A stretch of 64,000 nt of DNA from Haloarchaeobius sp. HME9146 (GTDB lineage: Archaea; Halobacteriota; Halobacteria; Halobacteriales; Natrialbaceae), in assembly GCF_025399835.1 (NCBI RefSeq), contig NZ_JAODVR010000001.1:2790001-2854000 (forward strand), written 5' to 3'. Under the pieces are notes generated by a model. The model searched no databases. It had not been told where the DNA came from and saw nothing but the letters and a program-made list of their open reading frames with translations. Each line of letters begins with the position of its first letter. The stretch's first letter is position 1. The translations under genes were made by a program, and so were the position numbers. Shown one piece after another: positions 11,328 through 19,883 of the stretch.

Positions 11328-12149
11328 TCAGTCCAGCGACAGCCCGGCGTGCCAGCGGTCGACACCGGCTTCTGCCTTCTTCTCGTCCATCTTCGCGAGT
11401 AGCTTCGTCGCGAGCGACGCACACTCCGAGGCACGGGACTCGCCCTCGGTCCGGAACTCGCCGGTGATTCGGTTTGCGTACACCGAGCAGACCGCGCCAG
11501 CGCGCAGGCCGTAGACGTTTGCGATGGTCATGATGGCAGCGGCCTCCATCTCGATGTTCTTGACGTTGGCCTCCTTGAGGTTCTCGACCAGCTCCTCACC
11601 ACCGGCAGCCTGGAAGTCCTCGAAGCCGGGTCGGCCCTGTCCGGCGTAGAAGGAGTCGGCGGACATCGTGATGCCGGTGTGATAGTCGTAGCCGAGGCGC
11701 TCGGCGGCGGCGATGAGCGCGCTCACGACCTCGAAGTCGGCGGTCGCGGGGTAGTCCTCGCGGACGTACTCCTTGCTCGTACCCTCCTGGCGGACGCCGC
11801 CGGTCGTGATGACGAGGTCGCCGACCTCCATGTCCGGCTGGATTGCGCCACAGGAGCCGACGCGGATGAACGTGTCCACGCCGACGCGAGCGAGTTCCTC
11901 GACCGCGATAGCCGCAGAGGGAGAGCCGATACCGGTCGAGGTGACCGAGATGGGTGTCCCGTCGTAGGTCCCGGTCGCAGTTCGGTACTCGCGGTGGTAG
12001 GCGCGCTCCTCGTGGTCGTCCCAGAACTCGGTTATCTTGTCGACTCGCTCGGGGTTGCCGGGGAGGAGGACCGTGTCGGCCACGTCCTCGGGGCCGACCT
12101 CGATGTGGTACTGCACGTCAGCGTTGGGGTCTTCGCTGTTGCCAGTCAT
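11328..12149 (-). CDS. udp: Nucleoside phosphorylase, uridine phosphorylase-like
   Basis: 273 residues of the NP-I family, which splits a nucleoside with phosphate into base and (deoxy)ribose-1-phosphate. N-terminal VLLPGNPERVDKI is the phosphate-binding segment. GIGSPSAAIAVEEL and FIRVGSCGAI follow, and KNIEMEAAAIMTIANVYGLRAGAVCSV carries the catalytic ribose-binding Met-Glu. Overall it is closer to Udp than to purine-only enzymes. The last gene of the cluster, it lies 48 bases downstream of cytidine deaminase on the same strand. Cytidine to uridine (Cdd) and uridine to uracil plus ribose-1-phosphate (this enzyme) are consecutive salvage reactions. Haloarchaea are reported to use ribose-1-phosphate in a pentose bisphosphate route (established elsewhere). 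Confidence 0.92.
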   Translation of the reverse strand: MTGNSEDPNADVQYHIEVGPEDVADTVLLPGNPERVDKITEFWDDHEERAYHREYRTATGTYDGTPISVTSTGIGSPSAAIAVEELARVGVDTFIRVGSCGAIQPDMEVGDLVITTGGVRQEGTSKEYVREDYPATADFEVVSALIAAAERLGYDYHTGITMSADSFYAGQGRPGFEDFQAAGGEELVENLKEANVKNIEMEAAAIMTIANVYGLRAGAVCSVYANRITGEFRTEGESRASECASLATKLLAKMDEKKAEAGVDRWHAGLSLD

Positions 12150-12197
12150 GGAACCGCGTTACGCGGGCAAGAAAATAGGTCTGTCCACTCGGGTCGT

Positions 12198-12602
12198 TCA
12201 CTCGCCGTCGCGAGCGACCATCTCGGCGGTGATGGTGTCCGGGAGGAGGGTGCCGAGTTCGTAGGCGGCGTAGCCGTCTTCCTCGTCGCACAGCACGACG
12301 AAGTCGTCGTCACAGAACTCCGCAAGGGTCTGCCGGCACATCCCACAGGGCGTCACGCCGTCGCGCTTGCCCGAGGTCACTGCAATCTTGACGAATTCGG
12401 TGTGGCCCTCTTTGATGGCCTGCGAGATGGCGACCTCCTCGGCGTGCAGGCTGTTCGAGTAGTTCGCGTTCTCGATGTTGCAGCCGGTGTAGACGGTGCC
12501 GTCGGCGGTCTCGATGGCCGCGCCAACGGTGTACTCCGAGTACGGTGCGTAGGCTCGGTCGAGCATCTCGCGAGCGGCGGCGATGAGGGCGTCGTCGTCC
12601 AT
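12198..12602 (-). CDS. cdd: Cytidine deaminase
   Basis: 134 residues, the size of the homotetrameric class. It deaminates (deoxy)cytidine to (deoxy)uridine. The zinc site is visible: HAE at residues 53-55 (His ligand and catalytic Glu55) and PCGMCRQ with Cys86 and Cys89. Small tetrameric cytidine deaminases usually have three Cys ligands (CAE); here the first is His, as in the larger E. coli enzyme. GAAIETADGTVYTGCNIENANYS is the conserved substrate loop. The start at 12600-12602 (MDDDALI) is chosen over an in-frame start nine codons upstream because the extension is not family-like. It sits between the permease genes and udp, all on the minus strand. Confidence 0.92.
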   Translation of the reverse strand: MDDDALIAAAREMLDRAYAPYSEYTVGAAIETADGTVYTGCNIENANYSNSLHAEEVAISQAIKEGHTEFVKIAVTSGKRDGVTPCGMCRQTLAEFCDDDFVVLCDEEDGYAAYELGTLLPDTITAEMVARDGE

Positions 12603-12716
12603 AGCACCACGTACGCCGACCCGTCCCAAGTACCCACCGAGACAGGTTGTTCACGCCGACGAATCGTTCAGCACGGTGAATATCGACTCTTCCGTCCGGG
12701 GCCCGTACCGTGCAGT

Positions 12717-12935
12717 ATGTTCCGAACGGTCATGCTCGTGTTCGGCCTGCTGGAGTTCCTGTTCCCGAAGCGGTTCACGAACTTCTGGACGCGCCTGGCG
12801 TACGACACGCCCGAAGAGTTCGAGGTCAAGCCCTGGGTCGTCAAAGCCGCCCGCATCGAAGGGCTCGTGTTCGTCCTGCTCGCGCTCAAGGCGACGATGG
12901 CGCACCGGGCAAAAACGGCGACGGAAGAAGCGTAA
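12717..12935 (+). CDS. Small protein with two hydrophobic segments, embedded antiparallel in the nucleoside cluster
   Basis: 72 residues beginning MFRTVMLVFGLLEFLFPKRF. There is an N-terminal hydrophobic helix (about 1-16), an amphipathic centre FWTRLAYDTPEEFEVKPWVV, and a second hydrophobic stretch VFVLLALKATM. No named family was recognised. It is on the plus strand in the gap between cdd and the second permease, opposite to every neighbouring gene, so it interrupts an otherwise uniform operon. A reading frame that opens far upstream through udp and cdd is antisense noise; the ATG at 12717 starts a plausible short membrane-associated protein. Confidence 0.6.
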   Translation: MFRTVMLVFGLLEFLFPKRFTNFWTRLAYDTPEEFEVKPWVVKAARIEGLVFVLLALKATMAHRAKTATEEA

Positions 12936-12950
12936 CCGGGCTGGCGGCGG

Positions 12951-14120
12951 TCAGTCCTCGTTCGAGTCGTAGTGTTCGCCAGCTGCCGCGGGCGTGCGGG
13001 TCTTGCCGACCAGCACGAGCACGGCGACGACGACCACGTACGGCAGCATGAGGAAGATCTCCGTCGGGATGTCGATCTGGACCCCCTGCAGTCGAAGCTG
13101 GATCGCCTGCAGACTGGAGAACAGGTACGACGCCCCGAACGCCCCGATGGGGTTGTAGTTCCCGAACAGGTAGGCGGCGATGGCGATGAAACCACGCCCG
13201 TCGACCATCGTCTGACCTGCACCGGAGAACTGGCCGATGTTCCCGACCGACAGCGCGGTGCCGCCGATACCGGCGAAGAATCCCGAGAGCAGGACCGCCG
13301 CGTAGCGGACGCGGTGGACGTTGACGCCCACCGTGTCGAGTGCCTTCGGGTTCTCACCGCTCGCGCGGACCCAGTAGCCGAAGCTCGTCCGGTTCATGAC
13401 GTACCACGACCCGGGGACCGCGATGAGCATCATGAACACCATCGGACTCGCCTCGAAGAAGATGGGCCCGATGAACGGGATGTCCGAGAGCAGCGGAATC
13501 GACCAGGTACCGACCGTCCCGACCTGCGGGGTCGAGGGGCGGTTGTAGAACACCTTGGCGGCGAAGGGGGCGAGCCCGAGCGCCACCAGCCACACCGCCA
13601 GACCGGCGATGATCTGGTCCGCCTCGAACTCGATGCAGATGATGCCGAACAGCAGTGCGAACAACACGCTGGTGAGCACACCCGCCAGGAACCCGACCCA
13701 GATGTTCGGCACGAGCACCTGGTAGCCGGGGTCGAGGTGGTAGATGGTGCCGCCCATGTCGAGGTTGATGACCGGCGGGAGGCCGGTCGAGCCACCGGCA
13801 CCGAGGCGCTCGGTGACGAGGACGCTCACGAACGCGGAGACGATGAGCAGTCCCTCGAGCCCGATGTTGATGACACCGCTCTTCTCGGCGTAGATACCGC
13901 CGACGGCGGTGAGCGCGATAGGCACCGCGAGCCGGAGCGACGACTCGATGGTGCTCTGGCTGACGGCGGTCGAGACGATCTTCCCGGCCGTCGACTGTGG
14001 AGCGACGAGGCCCCAGAGTGCGAGGACGCCGATGAAGACGGCCGTCGCGTAGGCCGCCAGTCGGCGGGTTCCGAGGTCGCTCAGACGGTCACCAAGCGTC
14101 TCGGTCTCGGCTTCAGCCAT
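12951..14120 (-). CDS. Nucleoside-type ABC transporter permease (second subunit, NupQ-like)
   Basis: 389 residues of the BPD_transp_2 family, with about ten membrane helices. VGGIYAEKSGVINIGLEGLLIV is the characteristic family motif, and YWVRASGENPKALDTVGVNV is the cytoplasmic loop that contacts the ATPase. The start at 14118-14120 is supported by a strong ribosome-binding site (GGAGGTGA, 5 bases before the ATG); an earlier GTG at 14129 lies inside that site. It overlaps the end of the preceding permease by 8 bases, so translation is coupled. Together with the BMP lipoprotein and ATPase it forms a nucleoside importer by family and by the adjacent cdd and udp. Confidence 0.9.
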   Translation of the reverse strand: MAEAETETLGDRLSDLGTRRLAAYATAVFIGVLALWGLVAPQSTAGKIVSTAVSQSTIESSLRLAVPIALTAVGGIYAEKSGVINIGLEGLLIVSAFVSVLVTERLGAGGSTGLPPVINLDMGGTIYHLDPGYQVLVPNIWVGFLAGVLTSVLFALLFGIICIEFEADQIIAGLAVWLVALGLAPFAAKVFYNRPSTPQVGTVGTWSIPLLSDIPFIGPIFFEASPMVFMMLIAVPGSWYVMNRTSFGYWVRASGENPKALDTVGVNVHRVRYAAVLLSGFFAGIGGTALSVGNIGQFSGAGQTMVDGRGFIAIAAYLFGNYNPIGAFGASYLFSSLQAIQLRLQGVQIDIPTEIFLMLPYVVVVAVLVLVGKTRTPAAAGEHYDSNED

Positions 14121-15405
14121 CGTTCTCACCTCCGTCGGTCGCGACGGCAGCAGTGTCGTCCGTCGCCCCGAAGTCCGGGAACCGCCGGCCGATCATGCGG
14201 AAGAACTCCGGCATGGCGACGAACAGGATGATGAGTCCGGAGAGGACCGCCGTCAGTTCCGGCGGCACGTCCGTCTCGAAGTTGAGCGCGTTGCCTCCGC
14301 TCTTCAGGACGCCGAACAGCAGCGAACTGAAGACGACGCCGACCGGGTTGTTCCCCGCCAGCACGGAGACGGTGATGCCGTCGAAGCCGAGCGACGGCAC
14401 CGAACTCAGGAAGCGACCCGTCGAGGTGAGCACCCAGGCTGCACCGCCGATGCCACCCAGGGCACCGGAGAGCGCCATACTGGCGACCATGGTCCGTTCG
14501 GCATCGACGCCGCCGTAGGTCGCGGCTTCCGGCTGGAGGCCGCTCGTCCGGACGTCGAACCCGAACGAGGTCCGCCAGAGCAGCACGTACACGCCGGCTG
14601 CGAGTGCGAGCGCGAAGAAGAACACCAGCAGCGAGAAGGTTCCCTCGGTGAACCCGAACGGGAGGCTCGGGAAGAACGCGTTCTGGGGAACCGACCGCGT
14701 CTGCGTGATGCCCGCGCCGGGGTCCTGGAAGAACTCCTTCGTGAGCAGGGTCGCGAGGTACAGCGCGACGAAGTTCAGCATGATGGTCGTGATGACCTCG
14801 TTCGCCTCCGCGTACGCCTTCAGCGCGCCGGGAATCGCACCCCAGATACCGCCGAAGATCGCACCCGTGAGGAGTCCGAGCGGGACGAGGACGACCGTCC
14901 CGGCGAGACCGCCAGGGACGACATCGCCGGCTGCGATGAGGACCACCGCCGAGGCGAGTGCCCCGAAGATGAGCTGGCCCTGGGTCCCGATGTTGAACAT
15001 GCCGGCGCGGAACGCGACGGCGACCGAGAGGCCGGTGAACAGCAACAGCGTCGCTCGCTGGAGGAGGACCTCCATCGAGAAGTTCGTCGCCGACCAGCCC
15101 GGCTCCCACGGGAAGCCACCGATGGCTCCGATGAACAGCTTCCCGTAGACGTTGATGGGGTCGTAACACGCGGTCGCGCCGAACAGCGAGATGCTCCCGT
15201 CGAACAGGAGTATCTCGAACGCGCCGGGCAGTGGAATCGCGAGGTGGAACTGCGTGGCCTGCTGGCACGACGCCGCCAGACCGGAGAAGAACACGAGGAA
15301 GCCGCCGACCACGATGGAGAGTACCAGCGCGGCGGCACTGATGAACAGTCGTTCCGCGCCGGAGACGGCGGCGAACCGGTCGAGGATGTCTCGAAGTCGG
15401 CTCAT
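14113..15405 (-). CDS. Nucleoside-type ABC transporter permease (first subunit, NupP-like)
   Basis: 430 residues of the BPD_transp_2 family with about ten membrane helices. The motif FRAGMFNIGTQGQLIFGALA corresponds to the NIGLEGQ signature of this class. A family-typical loop, WRTSFGFDVRTSGLQPEAA, precedes the final transmembrane pairs. The start ATG overlaps the ATPase stop by 4 bases (ATGA) and is preceded by GGAGG, so the two are coupled. The C-terminus is acidic and soluble. Substrate is inferred from context (nucleosides), not from residues in the permease. Confidence 0.9.
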   Translation of the reverse strand: MSRLRDILDRFAAVSGAERLFISAAALVLSIVVGGFLVFFSGLAASCQQATQFHLAIPLPGAFEILLFDGSISLFGATACYDPINVYGKLFIGAIGGFPWEPGWSATNFSMEVLLQRATLLLFTGLSVAVAFRAGMFNIGTQGQLIFGALASAVVLIAAGDVVPGGLAGTVVLVPLGLLTGAIFGGIWGAIPGALKAYAEANEVITTIMLNFVALYLATLLTKEFFQDPGAGITQTRSVPQNAFFPSLPFGFTEGTFSLLVFFFALALAAGVYVLLWRTSFGFDVRTSGLQPEAATYGGVDAERTMVASMALSGALGGIGGAAWVLTSTGRFLSSVPSLGFDGITVSVLAGNNPVGVVFSSLLFGVLKSGGNALNFETDVPPELTAVLSGLIILFVAMPEFFRMIGRRFPDFGATDDTAAVATDGGENDG

Positions 15406-16952
15406 CGTCCCTCCTCGGCCCGGACCGTCTCCAGTCCGTCTGGCTGTTCGCCGGCCATCAAGAGGCCGATGTCTTCTTCTGTCGCTTCGTCCGGGTCGAC
15501 GACGTCCATGATCTCTCCTTCGTACATCACACCGAGTCTGTCGGATAGCTGGCGGACCTCGTCGAGCTTCGACGAGACCAGCAGGATGGCGCGCCCTTGC
15601 TTGCGGAGTTCGAGGATCTGCTCGTGGATGAACTCCGTCGAGCCGATGTCGACACCCCGCGTCGGGTGGGTGGCGACGACGACCCGCGGGTCGCGGGCGA
15701 ACTCGCGGCCGACGATGAACTTCTGCTGGTTCCCGCCGGAGAGCGAGTGTGCTTCGGCGTCCGGGTTCGGGGGACGGACGTCGTACGTCTCGATGATGTC
15801 TTCCGCGTGGTTGCGAACCGTGTCCCAGTCGATGCGGCCGTTCTCGGCGTAGGGCGCGCTGTGTTGGCTCCCGAGCAGGCCGTTCTCGACGAGGTCGAAG
15901 TCCATCACGAGCCCGCGCTCGTGGCGGTCCTCGGGGATGTAGGCCATCCCGTCGTCGATGCGCTCACGCCGGGTCTTGTCGGTGATGTCCTCGCCTTCGA
16001 CGTGGATGCGTCCTTCCGAGGGAAGTCGCAGGCCGGTGACGGCCTCGACGAGTTCCGCCTGGCCGTTGCCGTCGACGCCCGCGATGCCGAATATCTCGCC
16101 CTCGCGGACCTGGAAGGACACGTCGTTGACCACGTCGATGTTCTCGTCGTCCGTGACGGTGAGTGTCTCGACCTCGAGCCCGGTCTCCCCGGGCTCCTGG
16201 TCGGGTGCGTCCACTTCGAGGAGCACCTCTCTGCCGACCATCTTCTCGGCGAGTTCCTCCCGCGTCACGCCGTCGGCGGACATCGTCGCGATGGTCTTGC
16301 CGTCCCGGAGGACGGTGATGTCGTCGGCCGAGTGCATCGCCTCGCCGAGCTTGTGCGTGATGAAGATGACCGTCTTGCCCTGGTCGGTCAGCTCGTCGAT
16401 GACGGCGAACAGGTCCTCGACCTCCTGGGGCGTCAGCACGGCCGTCGGCTCGTCGAGGATGAGCGTGTCGGCACCGCGGTACAGCGCCTTCAGGATCTCG
16501 ACGCGCTGTTGCACGCCGACGCTCACGTCTTCGACGGTCGCGGTGGGGTCCACGTCGAAGCCGTATCGCTGGCTCAGCTCGCGGACCTCCTGTCTCGCCC
16601 GGTCCTTGTCGACCACGAGGTCGAAGTACTTCCGGGGTTCGTTCCCGAGGACGATGTTCTCGGTTATCGTCATCGGGTCGACCAGCATGAAGTGCTGGTG
16701 GATCATCCCGATACCGGCGTCGATGGCATCGCGCGGCGAGTCGAACGCTCGTTTCTCACCGTCGACGTAGATGTCGCCCTCGTTCGGCTCTAGCAGGCCA
16801 TAGAGGACGTTCATCAGCGTCGTCTTCCCGGCCCCGTTCTCGCCGAGCAGGGCGTGCACACTGCCCTTCTCGACGGTGAGGTTGACGTTGTCGTTAGCGA
16901 TAACGCCCGGGAACCGCTTCGTGATACCTTCGAGGCGAATAGCGTCAGTCAT
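15402..16952 (-). CDS. Double-domain ABC ATPase of a nucleoside/sugar importer (RbsA/NupA-like)
   Basis: 516 residues with two ABC domains in tandem. Domain 1 has Walker A GENGAGKTTLMN (about residues 36-47), signature SVGVQQRVEI and Walker B LILDEPTAVL. Domain 2 has the degenerate Walker A GVDGNGQAEL, signature LSGGNQQKF and Walker B-like VVVATHPTRGVD. One competent and one degenerate site is normal for this family of ribose and nucleoside importers. It starts 41 bases after the BMP lipoprotein gene and overlaps the next permease by 4 bases. It energises uptake by the two flanking permeases. Confidence 0.94.
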   Translation of the reverse strand: MTDAIRLEGITKRFPGVIANDNVNLTVEKGSVHALLGENGAGKTTLMNVLYGLLEPNEGDIYVDGEKRAFDSPRDAIDAGIGMIHQHFMLVDPMTITENIVLGNEPRKYFDLVVDKDRARQEVRELSQRYGFDVDPTATVEDVSVGVQQRVEILKALYRGADTLILDEPTAVLTPQEVEDLFAVIDELTDQGKTVIFITHKLGEAMHSADDITVLRDGKTIATMSADGVTREELAEKMVGREVLLEVDAPDQEPGETGLEVETLTVTDDENIDVVNDVSFQVREGEIFGIAGVDGNGQAELVEAVTGLRLPSEGRIHVEGEDITDKTRRERIDDGMAYIPEDRHERGLVMDFDLVENGLLGSQHSAPYAENGRIDWDTVRNHAEDIIETYDVRPPNPDAEAHSLSGGNQQKFIVGREFARDPRVVVATHPTRGVDIGSTEFIHEQILELRKQGRAILLVSSKLDEVRQLSDRLGVMYEGEIMDVVDPDEATEEDIGLLMAGEQPDGLETVRAEEGR

Positions 16953-16993
16953 CTCTTATCCCCCCGGTCGTGGCCCATTGTGGCACCACCTAT

Positions 16994-18136
16994 CTACGGT
17001 GTCTGTGGGACGGAGATGTCTCCGTTGATGATGTCCTCGCGGGACTGGGAGATCTTGTCCTTGATGGACTGGGGAATCTCGGAGCCGAGGGTCTGGCCGT
17101 AGACACACTCGACACCGTTGCGCTCGAGACCGAGCGTGATGACGCTGCCACCCTGGAACTCGCCGTTGACCTCGGACTCGATCGCCTCGAAGACGGCCGT
17201 GTTCACGCGCTTGACCATGCTCGCGAGGATGTACTCCTTGAAGTCCGGGTCGCTGCGGGACTGGTCGGCGTCGACGCCGATGGCGAACTTGCCCTTCTCC
17301 TTTGCGGCCTGGAACACGCCGAGACCGGTCGCACCGGAGGCGTGGTAGACGATGTCCGCACCGGAGTCGTACATCGAGGCGGCGGCTTCCTTCCCGGCCG
17401 TCGGGTCGTTGAACGAGCCGATGTAGGAGCTCTGGACGTCGATGTCGCTGTTGGCGTACTTCGCACCGGCCTCGAAGCCGGCCTGGAACTTCTCGATGAG
17501 CGGGGCCTTCACGCCACCGACGAAGCCGAGCGTCGTGGAGTCACCGCTGGTCTCGGCCTGGGCGGTGGAGAACGACTGCGAGGTGAGGAGGCCAGCGAGG
17601 TGGCCGACCTGGAACGAGCCCTCGTGCTCCTTGAACACGTAGTTCGCGACGTTGTCCGCCTCGACGACGGAGTCGACCAGCATGAAGTGCTGGTCGGAGT
17701 AGCGACTCGCGTTCTCCTTGAGCGCGTCCGTCTGGGCGAACCCGATACAGCTGATCAGGTCGTAGTTCGGGTCGGTCTCCTGGGCGAACTGGCGCTGGGC
17801 CGGCTTGAAGTCGGAGTTCGTCTCCGGCTGGGCCTCGTCGAAGGCGATGCCGAGTTCCTCTTTGGCCTGGATTGCGCCGCGCTGTGCCATGTCGTTGAAC
17901 GACTTGTCGCCGAGGCCACCCGTCGCGTACACCATCCCGACGTTGGCCGCGACCTCGCCGGTGGAGGTGGACTGCTCCTCGGTCTGCGTGTCGGTCTCGT
18001 CACCGGAGGATTCTGTGGACTCTTCGGTCGGCGTACTGGTCGAGCCAGAATCGTCAGTACTGCTGATACATCCCGCAAGTGCGATGGTGCCTGCCACACC
18101 TGCACTCTTCAAAAACGTTCGTCTGTCACCCTTCAT
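16994..18136 (-). CDS. BMP-family substrate-binding lipoprotein (nucleoside importer)
   Basis: 380 residues. The N-terminus is a Tat lipoprotein signal: DRRTFLKSAGVAG, then IALAGC with the lipobox Cys. A Ser/Thr/Glu-rich linker follows, then the BMP/PnrA domain (VGMVYATGGLGDKSFNDMA, GFAQTDALKENA, GADIVYHASGATGLGVF). BMP proteins bind purine or pyrimidine nucleosides outside the cell. An alternative ATG lies at 18149-18151, but the TATA box at 18164-18169 places transcription start near 18136-18140, so the shorter, leaderless start is chosen. First gene of the transporter operon; downstream genes follow in order ATPase, permease, permease. Confidence 0.93.
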   Translation of the reverse strand: MKGDRRTFLKSAGVAGTIALAGCISSTDDSGSTSTPTEESTESSGDETDTQTEEQSTSTGEVAANVGMVYATGGLGDKSFNDMAQRGAIQAKEELGIAFDEAQPETNSDFKPAQRQFAQETDPNYDLISCIGFAQTDALKENASRYSDQHFMLVDSVVEADNVANYVFKEHEGSFQVGHLAGLLTSQSFSTAQAETSGDSTTLGFVGGVKAPLIEKFQAGFEAGAKYANSDIDVQSSYIGSFNDPTAGKEAAASMYDSGADIVYHASGATGLGVFQAAKEKGKFAIGVDADQSRSDPDFKEYILASMVKRVNTAVFEAIESEVNGEFQGGSVITLGLERNGVECVYGQTLGSEIPQSIKDKISQSREDIINGDISVPQTP

Positions 18137-18163
18137 ATGTCGTTGTACCATGAACGACCGTGA

Positions 18164-18169
18164 TTTAAA
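18164..18169 (-). promoter_or_regulatory. TATA box of the nucleoside transporter operon
   Basis: TTTAAA centred about 28-30 bases upstream of the BMP gene ATG at 18136, giving a leaderless transcript. The adjoining stretch to 18378 is unusually AT-rich for this genome (aaatattt near 18210, aaatatata near 18265) and may hold further promoter or operator sites, but no clear gene. Confidence 0.55.
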
Positions 18170-18378
18170 CCCGTCGGACCGCCCCCGGGCACGCACGCTC
18201 ACGCAGGAAATATTTAGAGAATAGTAGTATGGAAGAATACTGGTGGTACGGAATCTGGGGGAGAAATATATACACTGGAATGCCATGACATTGCAAGGTA
18301 ACGAACCACATACGTCGCATCTGCTATTCGTTCAGCAAAACGACAATAGGCCGGTGTTTCGGTCAGTTATTCGTCCGA

Positions 18379-19749
18379 TTACTGGACATCAGCGACGGCC
18401 GCTTCGACGGTGTCGACCGCGGTCTCGACCAGCGAGTCGACGTCCTCGCTCTCGGCGTAGACCCGGACGTACGGTTCGGTTCCACTCGGGCGAACGAGCA
18501 CCCAGGAGCCGTCGGGGCGGTCGATGCGGACGCCGTAGTCGGTGCCGACGTCGCCCTCGGGGAACGTCTCGGGGAGCGTGGTCGCCAGTCGCTCCATCGC
18601 CCCGGCTTTGGCGTCGTCCGGGCAGTCGACGCTGACCTTCCGGTACGGTCGCTCCGTGATGGGGGACCGGAGGGCGTCGAGCCCGTCGTGGTCGGCGACG
18701 AGCCGGGAGATGACCGCAGCGCTGACCACACCATCGATCCAGCCGCCGAACGCGGTGTGGATGTGCTTCCACGGTTCGGCCGCGAACACGACGCTCGTCT
18801 CCCCGTCACCGGCCTCGCGCTCACGTGCGATACCTTCGTGGAGCGCGCCGAGTCTGACCCGCTCGACGCGCCCGCCGGCGGCCTCGACCTGTTCGTCGAT
18901 GCGGGCGGATGCGTTGGGCGTCGTCACCACGACCGGGTCTCCAGCGTCCGATTCCCGGGTGTAGTGCCCGGCCAGCATCGCGAGGACGGTGTCCTCGTGG
19001 ACGATCTCGCCGTCGGGCGTCGCGATGACGATGCGGTCGGCGTCGCCGTCGTGGGCGATGCCGAGGTCGAAGTCACCGTCTTCGAGGAAGGCGACGAGGT
19101 CGGTCAGCGTCTCGGGCGTCGGCTTCGACTCTCGTGCCGGGAAGTGCCCGTCGACGTTCGCGTTGAGCGCGACGACGTCAGCCCCGAGCCGTTCGAGCAC
19201 CTGGGGCGTCGCGAGACTCGCCATCCCGGTCCCGCAGTCCACGGCGATGCGCCGGCCTGCCAGGGGGTCCGCCGTGCGGCTGCCGAGGTCACGGGCGTAC
19301 TCGACGACTGCTGCCTGGTACTGGTCGAGGACGGCTTCCCGGTGACCGTCGCCCCACTCGTCCCACGGGACGGCCGGTGTCTCACCCTCGACACGGTTCT
19401 CGAGTCGTGTCTCCGCATCCCGGTCGTACTCGACGCCATCGGCGAACATCTTGATGCCGTTGTCCGCAGGTGGGTTGTGGCTGGCGGTTATCATGACCCC
19501 GCGTCGTCCCTGTGAGGCGAACGCCAGTGCTGGGGTCGGGAGCTGCCCGACACGAGCAACGGTCGCACCCGAACTCTCCAGCCCGGCCTCCATCGCCGCG
19601 GCGAGCGCCGGTCCCGTCTCACGACCGTCTCGGCCGACCACGAACGTCTCGCCGTCGAGTCCGGCCGCGCGACCGACCGCCAGCGCCAGTTCCGGTGTCA
19701 CGACATCGGCGACTGGCCCACGAATACCTGCAGTCCCGAACAGTGTCAT
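18379..19749 (-). CDS. Alpha-D-phosphohexomutase family enzyme (phosphomannomutase/phosphoglucosamine mutase/phosphopentomutase-like)
   Basis: 456 residues, full length. It begins FGTAGIRG. The phosphoserine loop TASHNP has the active Ser at residue 90, the Mg loop DGDADR is at 234-239, and the C-terminal phosphate-binding loop is RPSGTEPYVRVYAE. The sugar-binding loop, usually GEPSGH or GEESGH, reads AAEPWKHIHTAFGGWIDG here, so the substrate is uncertain. It sits 242 bases upstream of the nucleoside-importer operon, on the same strand. Some archaeal members interconvert ribose-1- and ribose-5-phosphate, which would fit nucleoside salvage (inference); a role in glycan sugar supply is equally possible. 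Start at 19747-19749, MTLFGTAG. Confidence 0.88.
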   Translation of the reverse strand: MTLFGTAGIRGPVADVVTPELALAVGRAAGLDGETFVVGRDGRETGPALAAAMEAGLESSGATVARVGQLPTPALAFASQGRRGVMITASHNPPADNGIKMFADGVEYDRDAETRLENRVEGETPAVPWDEWGDGHREAVLDQYQAAVVEYARDLGSRTADPLAGRRIAVDCGTGMASLATPQVLERLGADVVALNANVDGHFPARESKPTPETLTDLVAFLEDGDFDLGIAHDGDADRIVIATPDGEIVHEDTVLAMLAGHYTRESDAGDPVVVTTPNASARIDEQVEAAGGRVERVRLGALHEGIAREREAGDGETSVVFAAEPWKHIHTAFGGWIDGVVSAAVISRLVADHDGLDALRSPITERPYRKVSVDCPDDAKAGAMERLATTLPETFPEGDVGTDYGVRIDRPDGSWVLVRPSGTEPYVRVYAESEDVDSLVETAVDTVEAAVADVQ

Positions 19750-19883
19750 GGCGGTGGATTCTGTGGGGCGATACGTATGTGTTGGCATCCGAGACGAGCG
19801 ACAACCCTGCATTTAAGCACGAGTACGTCGAACCTCGGGGCGATGCCTCGGCTACCGCCAGTGCCGCAGGGGGACAGGGGAGC

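Noticed and set aside
11679-12935. 418-residue open frame on the plus strand through udp and cdd
   Set aside because: All but the last 72 codons are antisense to well-recognised enzymes; only the end is kept as a small gene.
18170-18378. Possible small gene in the AT-rich stretch upstream of the BMP lipoprotein
   Set aside because: Frames are short and broken and lack haloarchaeal codon bias; the stretch reads better as promoter DNA.
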